A stretch of DNA of 64,000 nucleotides from Trichostrongylus colubriformis (lineage: Eukaryota > Nematoda > Chromadorea > Rhabditida > Trichostrongylidae), in NCBI GenBank assembly GCA_963978905.1, contig OZ022258.1, forward strand, positions 45,244,591 through 45,308,590, in the 5' to 3' direction. The notes beneath the pieces were generated by a model. The model made no database searches, had not been told where the DNA came from, and saw nothing but the letters and a program-made list of their open reading frames with translations. Shown one piece after another: positions 61,001 to 64,000 of the stretch. Every line of letters begins with the position of its first letter. Position 1 is the first letter of the stretch. The position numbers and the translations under genes are program-made.

Positions 61001-63056
61001 TACCTGCAGCGAGGCAGAGTGGCACGGGGAAGGTGCAGAAACGACGCAGGCAAAGAGACGGGGTGGCACAGGCGGAGACACAGAGACATGCAACCACGCC
61101 CTGCCGCCGGTACCTCAAAGTTTGAACGCGACCTGACTGCACTCGTGGCTTCGCGCGTCGCATTGCGTAATCCTGTCCTAATGATACACGCCATCGTCTG
61201 TATAGTTCACAAATTATATCCTATCTATTGCCTTATCTAGTTATTACAAAGTGGATTATCTGTTCTTGTGAGCTCTTTCTTACAATCCAGTTATCATAAA
61301 AATTGCCCCTGCTTTTCTTTTTTTGAAACAGGCCTCTCTCTGTTCATACCTCACGTGTACCCTTGCTGGCTACTTGTACCCGTTTCAATCTCACTGCATC
61401 TACTTTTCCAATCTAAACATTCGGCTCGCGTCGTATTCTAAGCGTCACAATTAGGATTTATTTGTTTTTAGATGGGTCTGAGCCACACAGCGCACAGAAA
61501 CATAAAATAACTTTAACGGCCATCCAATATCTGTCAAAGACCATCACGAATTGAAGCTGTGTTTTTGGGAGAAGTGTCAGTCAATCACGTAGGCACACCG
61601 TCGACAAACAACATATCGCTGCCGCTACTGAATACTTTTAAAGCCCATTGCTTTGGCTAGTACACATAGCTTAGCGATCAGTAATTTCTCTAAACATTGA
61701 GAAAATATGCCAATCACGTTGGTAGGCGAAGCTGTCTATTGGAGACCTGACGTTTCAACAAGATCGTCCTTCACAAAAGTCTGTATATGGCTCGAGATTC
61801 ACGATTTTGTCCACCTTACCCCAGACGCCGCAGCCTCGTAGCGGTCCTCACAGAAACTGAGGGAAACTGCTGAAGAGATAGTCCGTACGAGAGAAACAAG
61901 GCCATCCAATACACCACCGTAAGAGAGGAACGACGCCAATGCGTGTTACTGTATCAGTGAATAAGAAATGCTATGCCATCCTTAAGTAGCTTTTATACCT
62001 TGCATTGGTACTACCGGAGGCAGGGCGTGGCTGCGCTCATAGGCAGTGAGGCAGAGTGGCACGTGCGGAGACGCAGAGACAATGCAGCCATGCCTCATCA
62101 CCGGCACCGCAGGGTATGGAGGCGGCCTCATACATATAAAATACCAGGGACATGTCCCACATGCATGTCTCTGTTTTTACATCAATAGTCACAATACTCT
62201 GCTTGCAAATGACAAGGGGTCATTCATGACGGATGGGCACTCATTTTGGTTGCTCATTCTTGGATTTTTCGCCAAAAAGGAGGAGATTAACATCGATACC
62301 GAGCTTTCGAAGGGCGAGCTGGGATATAGGAGAACAATTACAGCAGCTACTCATAGCTAACCTGTAGCTTCGTCGGATTTTATAAAATTTAACGACAACT
62401 TTCAAGCTCAGCTTTTCAGATCGGAGCTGAGAATTCTACATCTTTGACGGGACTGTGATGTTGGTGGAAGAACATGAAGATTTTACTCCTTTCTTTTCTT
62501 CCTCGAGCTGTTCAAACACAACGAGAGCTCTGTTTGAAATTTTCTGAATAACCGATTGCTGTTCTTACGGTCCGCTGCAGTAAACTGGGGTTGAAACTCA
62601 TAACCCTTTTCTTAGGTGAGTGGAAAAGGAGTAGTGACACATACAGTCCATTTCACAGCCCTAGAAAGGGCGTGGCCTGAGTGGCGAGAGTGAGGATGTG
62701 TGGCGGGGTGAGTGAGTTTGATACACTCTCACCCAAGTCCGTAGGCCACGCCCTATCAAGCACTCCGAAATGGATGTACCATAGCGGCTATACTGTACAC
62801 AGACAACAGCATAAATGCCGAAATGCCACTACCAAAAGAGTCGTCAGGCCTTACCTTGCGCCCGCCTGCAGATGCTTCAGTCGACGTAATTTCGCAGCTT
62901 TCTCCCGCTTCTTTAGAGCAATGAGAATTCGAATGTAGACGAATAGCACAAGAATACACGGGATCACAAATGAGATAATTGAGGAGCCGATTGAAAATTC
63001 AGCGTTGTAAAAACGGCACTCGTGCGGATTCGCGTCCGGCGGCCGAACGTTTACGC
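52001..63056 (-). CDS. D2-like dopamine receptor, 3' part (TM5 to C-terminus)
   Basis: Minus-strand exons, all phases agreeing: 62855-63056, 60508-60635, 59756-59881 (possible cassette), 56278-56374, 55906-55986, 54938-55049, 54397-54508, 54258-54340, 53728-53884, 53409-53560, 52911-53054 and 52001-52180 (TGA), about 523 aa. Exon 62855-63056 holds the second extracellular loop Cys ([10 protein letters not shown]) and TM5 with the serine cluster IGSSIISF expected to contact catechols, then [13 protein letters not shown]. About 320 residues of Ser/Asp/Arg-rich third intracellular loop follow. TM6 has [19 protein letters not shown] and CWVPFF; TM7 has [14 protein letters not shown]; a short tail follows NTEFRRAF. 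This is the aminergic D2 pattern, Gi-coupled in the family; in worms dop-2 and dop-3 are the candidates, and I cannot choose. TM1-TM4 must lie beyond position 64000. Assigned by motif, with very high confidence for the class. Confidence 0.9.
52414..52843. mobile_element. TTAA-type palindromic MITE (family A), copy 5
   Basis: Tips TCAAAGGAATCGTCCAGG and CCGTGGAGGATTCCTTTGAA, with the TTAA sites mutated to TCAA and TTGA in mirror fashion. The core CAACCGCGGCGGACGTCGG and mirror are present. It lies in the intron between the TM6 and TM7 exons of the receptor. Confidence 0.85.
55316..55494. mobile_element. GCGTTCATAC-type palindromic MITE (family C)
   Basis: Tips TTAGGTCGCGTTCATACTTT and GCAAAGTATGAACGCGATTT. 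The core has CAGGGCATGGCTGTGTGTC and its partial mirror CCGCGCCCTGCCGCCG. It is in the receptor intron. Confidence 0.75.
56986..57150. mobile_element. palindromic MITE family B
   Basis: Arms CCTTTTCCCAATGCCTGGCA and TGCCAGGTGTCGGGAAAAGG enclose the family core (ACGGACTTGG and CACTCTC repeats, CCAAGTCCATAGGCC). Receptor intron. Confidence 0.75.
57413..57590. mobile_element. palindromic MITE family B
   Basis: Left GAGGGCGTGGTCTACGGAC, right GTCCGTAGGACACGCCC and then GCTGCGAAATGGACTGTAC, with a GTGTGGCGGAGTGAGAGAG core. Receptor intron. Confidence 0.75.
60959..61133. mobile_element. GCGTTCATAC-type palindromic MITE (family C)
   Basis: Tips GAGGCTGCGTTCATAGTTTG and CAAAGTTTGAACGCGACCT, GC-rich inverted core (GCCGGCAGGACG against CCCTGCCGCCGG). 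Receptor intron. A degraded relative lies at about 62000-62130. Confidence 0.75.
62644..62776. mobile_element. palindromic MITE family B
   Basis: Left CAGTCCATTTCACAGC and GGGCGTGGCCTGAG, right GTAGGCCACGCCC and TCCGAAATGGATGTAC. It sits 79 bp from the TM5 exon in the receptor intron. Confidence 0.75.
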
Positions 63057-63713
63057 CTGAAGCAGAGATTTTTGCTGCAAGATAAATAACTCTGATACAA
63101 TTATGGAAAGAAATCTGAATGGGTTAATTAAGGATAAGATTTCTGACTATATGGCTCGTCCTAGAACACCATGCACTCGAAGGAAATGATGCAACTGGAT
63201 GCTTGGGGGCGATGCAGCCGTAATGAGGTTATTGGTCAGTGGATCGTCATCACAATCATAAATGCCTAGCAAAAGCTGAATCAACAGTTCAAAGAGATTG
63301 TCTACTGACATTCCATGAATCTAATTTCTCTCAAAATCCCCTCTGTGAACATTGCATGAACAGAAACACGAAGGTACCGAGAAATTTCCTTCATGAAACA
63401 CAGCAACTCATTCGTATTCGCGCTACACTTCCCAACACATCATTTGGTCAGCCGACAGCAGGGAGAGCGCGGTTCAAATTTTTGCGCCCAGTATTGATTC
63501 GCTTGATGCTCTGCGTCTTTGACCACGTGACTGTCGCCTCTTTATTCCTCGGCTCTCTATCGTCCAAACCCCTCGGACGCCCCACCCCCCTCCTGCCCAA
63601 CGACCGCCACTTTAGAGAGCTCTATTTCAATGAATTCTTGTATATGCGCGTGAAACTACGCATGCGGTCTTCAGTAAGTAAATAGAATTCGAGCATGTGA
63701 TTGACATAAGAAC
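63057..63713. other. receptor intron with a degenerate family A element
   Basis: From about 63540 to 63690 the sequence resembles the right half of family A (GCCCACCC core, GCGCGTGAAACTACGCATGCGG, AGTAAGTAAATAG). I see no TM4 exon here. Confidence 0.4.
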
Positions 63714-64000
63714 TTAAAGGATTCGACCACGGAAAAATTAGTTTTTAAGTTACCCTTATATTCATGTTGTATTTGCCTGATAAGGGCCGCATGCAAAGTT
63801 TCACGCAAAAAAAGTGTGAATCCGGTCAAGATACAGCACTACAAAGTCTTGGCCGGGTGGGCGGGGCATCCGAGCAAGTGCCCACCCTGTCATCCGCCAC
63901 GGTTGCAGACGCATTGTAGGAATAGAAAGTTACATAAATAGTCCTAGTCTCCGTTCCCAACCGTGGTGGACGGCGGGACGGGGCTCTTAGTCGGAGGCCC
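63714..64000. mobile_element. TTAA-flanked palindromic MITE (family A), copy 6, cut by window edge
   Basis: It starts TTAAAGGATTCGACCACGG, then GTTGTATTTGCCTGATAAGG, GCAAAGTTTCACGC, GATACAGCACTACAAAGTC and the GC-rich core. The right tip lies beyond the window. Confidence 0.85.

Larger units (their letters stand above)
55050..62854. other. intronic region of the receptor gene, MITE-rich
   Basis: Between the 54938-55049 exon and the TM5 exon lie four small loop exons (55906, 56278, 59756 and 60508). The rest is family C MITEs (55316, 60959, 62000), family B palindromes (56986, 57413, 62644), an inverted pair at 55765-55863 and unassigned sequence at 57600-59750 and 61140-62000, where I see no further exon that I can support. 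Confidence 0.5.

Overview
The window looks like nuclear DNA of a clade V parasitic nematode, most likely a hookworm-type strongylid. Genes are split into many short exons with nematode-style acceptors (TTTCAG), a CAA-anticodon tRNA-Leu carries an intron, and mariner, Tc1-like and palindromic miniature elements fill the introns and spacers. There is no bacterial, plasmid, CRISPR or viral content. The species call is inference from gene style and repeats.

Layout. (1) 1-19.9 kb, minus strand: two consecutive multi-exon genes I do not recognise. The upstream one (19939 to 5483) reassembles into 717 codons over 20 exons with every splice phase agreeing. The downstream one (4606 to about 1051) encodes a polar, acidic protein. 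Their introns hold two mariner 'mirror' elements, a Tc1/Tc3-type element and several palindromic elements. (2) 20-24.8 kb: gene-poor spacer with snap-back repeats and the tRNA-Leu(CAA) gene. (3) 25.8-29.0 kb, plus strand: a complete 15-exon ABCF1-type ATPase gene (abcf-1, 638 aa). (4) 29.6-31.3 kb, minus strand, convergent with abcf-1: a small secreted Kunitz/cysteine-rich/Kunitz gene. (5) 31.5-41 kb: transposon graveyard (TTAA-flanked MITEs, a Tc1-like element inside a Tc1-type MITE, a deleted mariner, a tRNA-like sequence) plus remains of another small gene. (6) 41.1-48.6 kb: a tandem duplicate of the 28.9-41 kb block. It starts with a decayed copy of the last abcf-1 exon, carries the second Kunitz gene with identical exon lengths except the last, and ends with a broken copy of the small unknown gene. 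(7) 49.5-50.4 kb: a second deleted mariner. (8) 52.0-63.1 kb, minus strand: the 3' part of a D2-like dopamine receptor gene (TM5, a very long third intracellular loop over many small exons, TM6, TM7). Its TM1-TM4 exons lie beyond the right edge.

There is no shared pathway. The coherent story is local genome evolution: a roughly 12 kb tandem duplication doubled a secreted Kunitz-type gene while truncating its neighbour abcf-1 and killing one copy of another gene, followed by heavy invasion by TA- and TTAA-inserting elements. Exon coordinates were read by eye from splice signals and phase agreement. Protein names rest on motifs, not on a database search.
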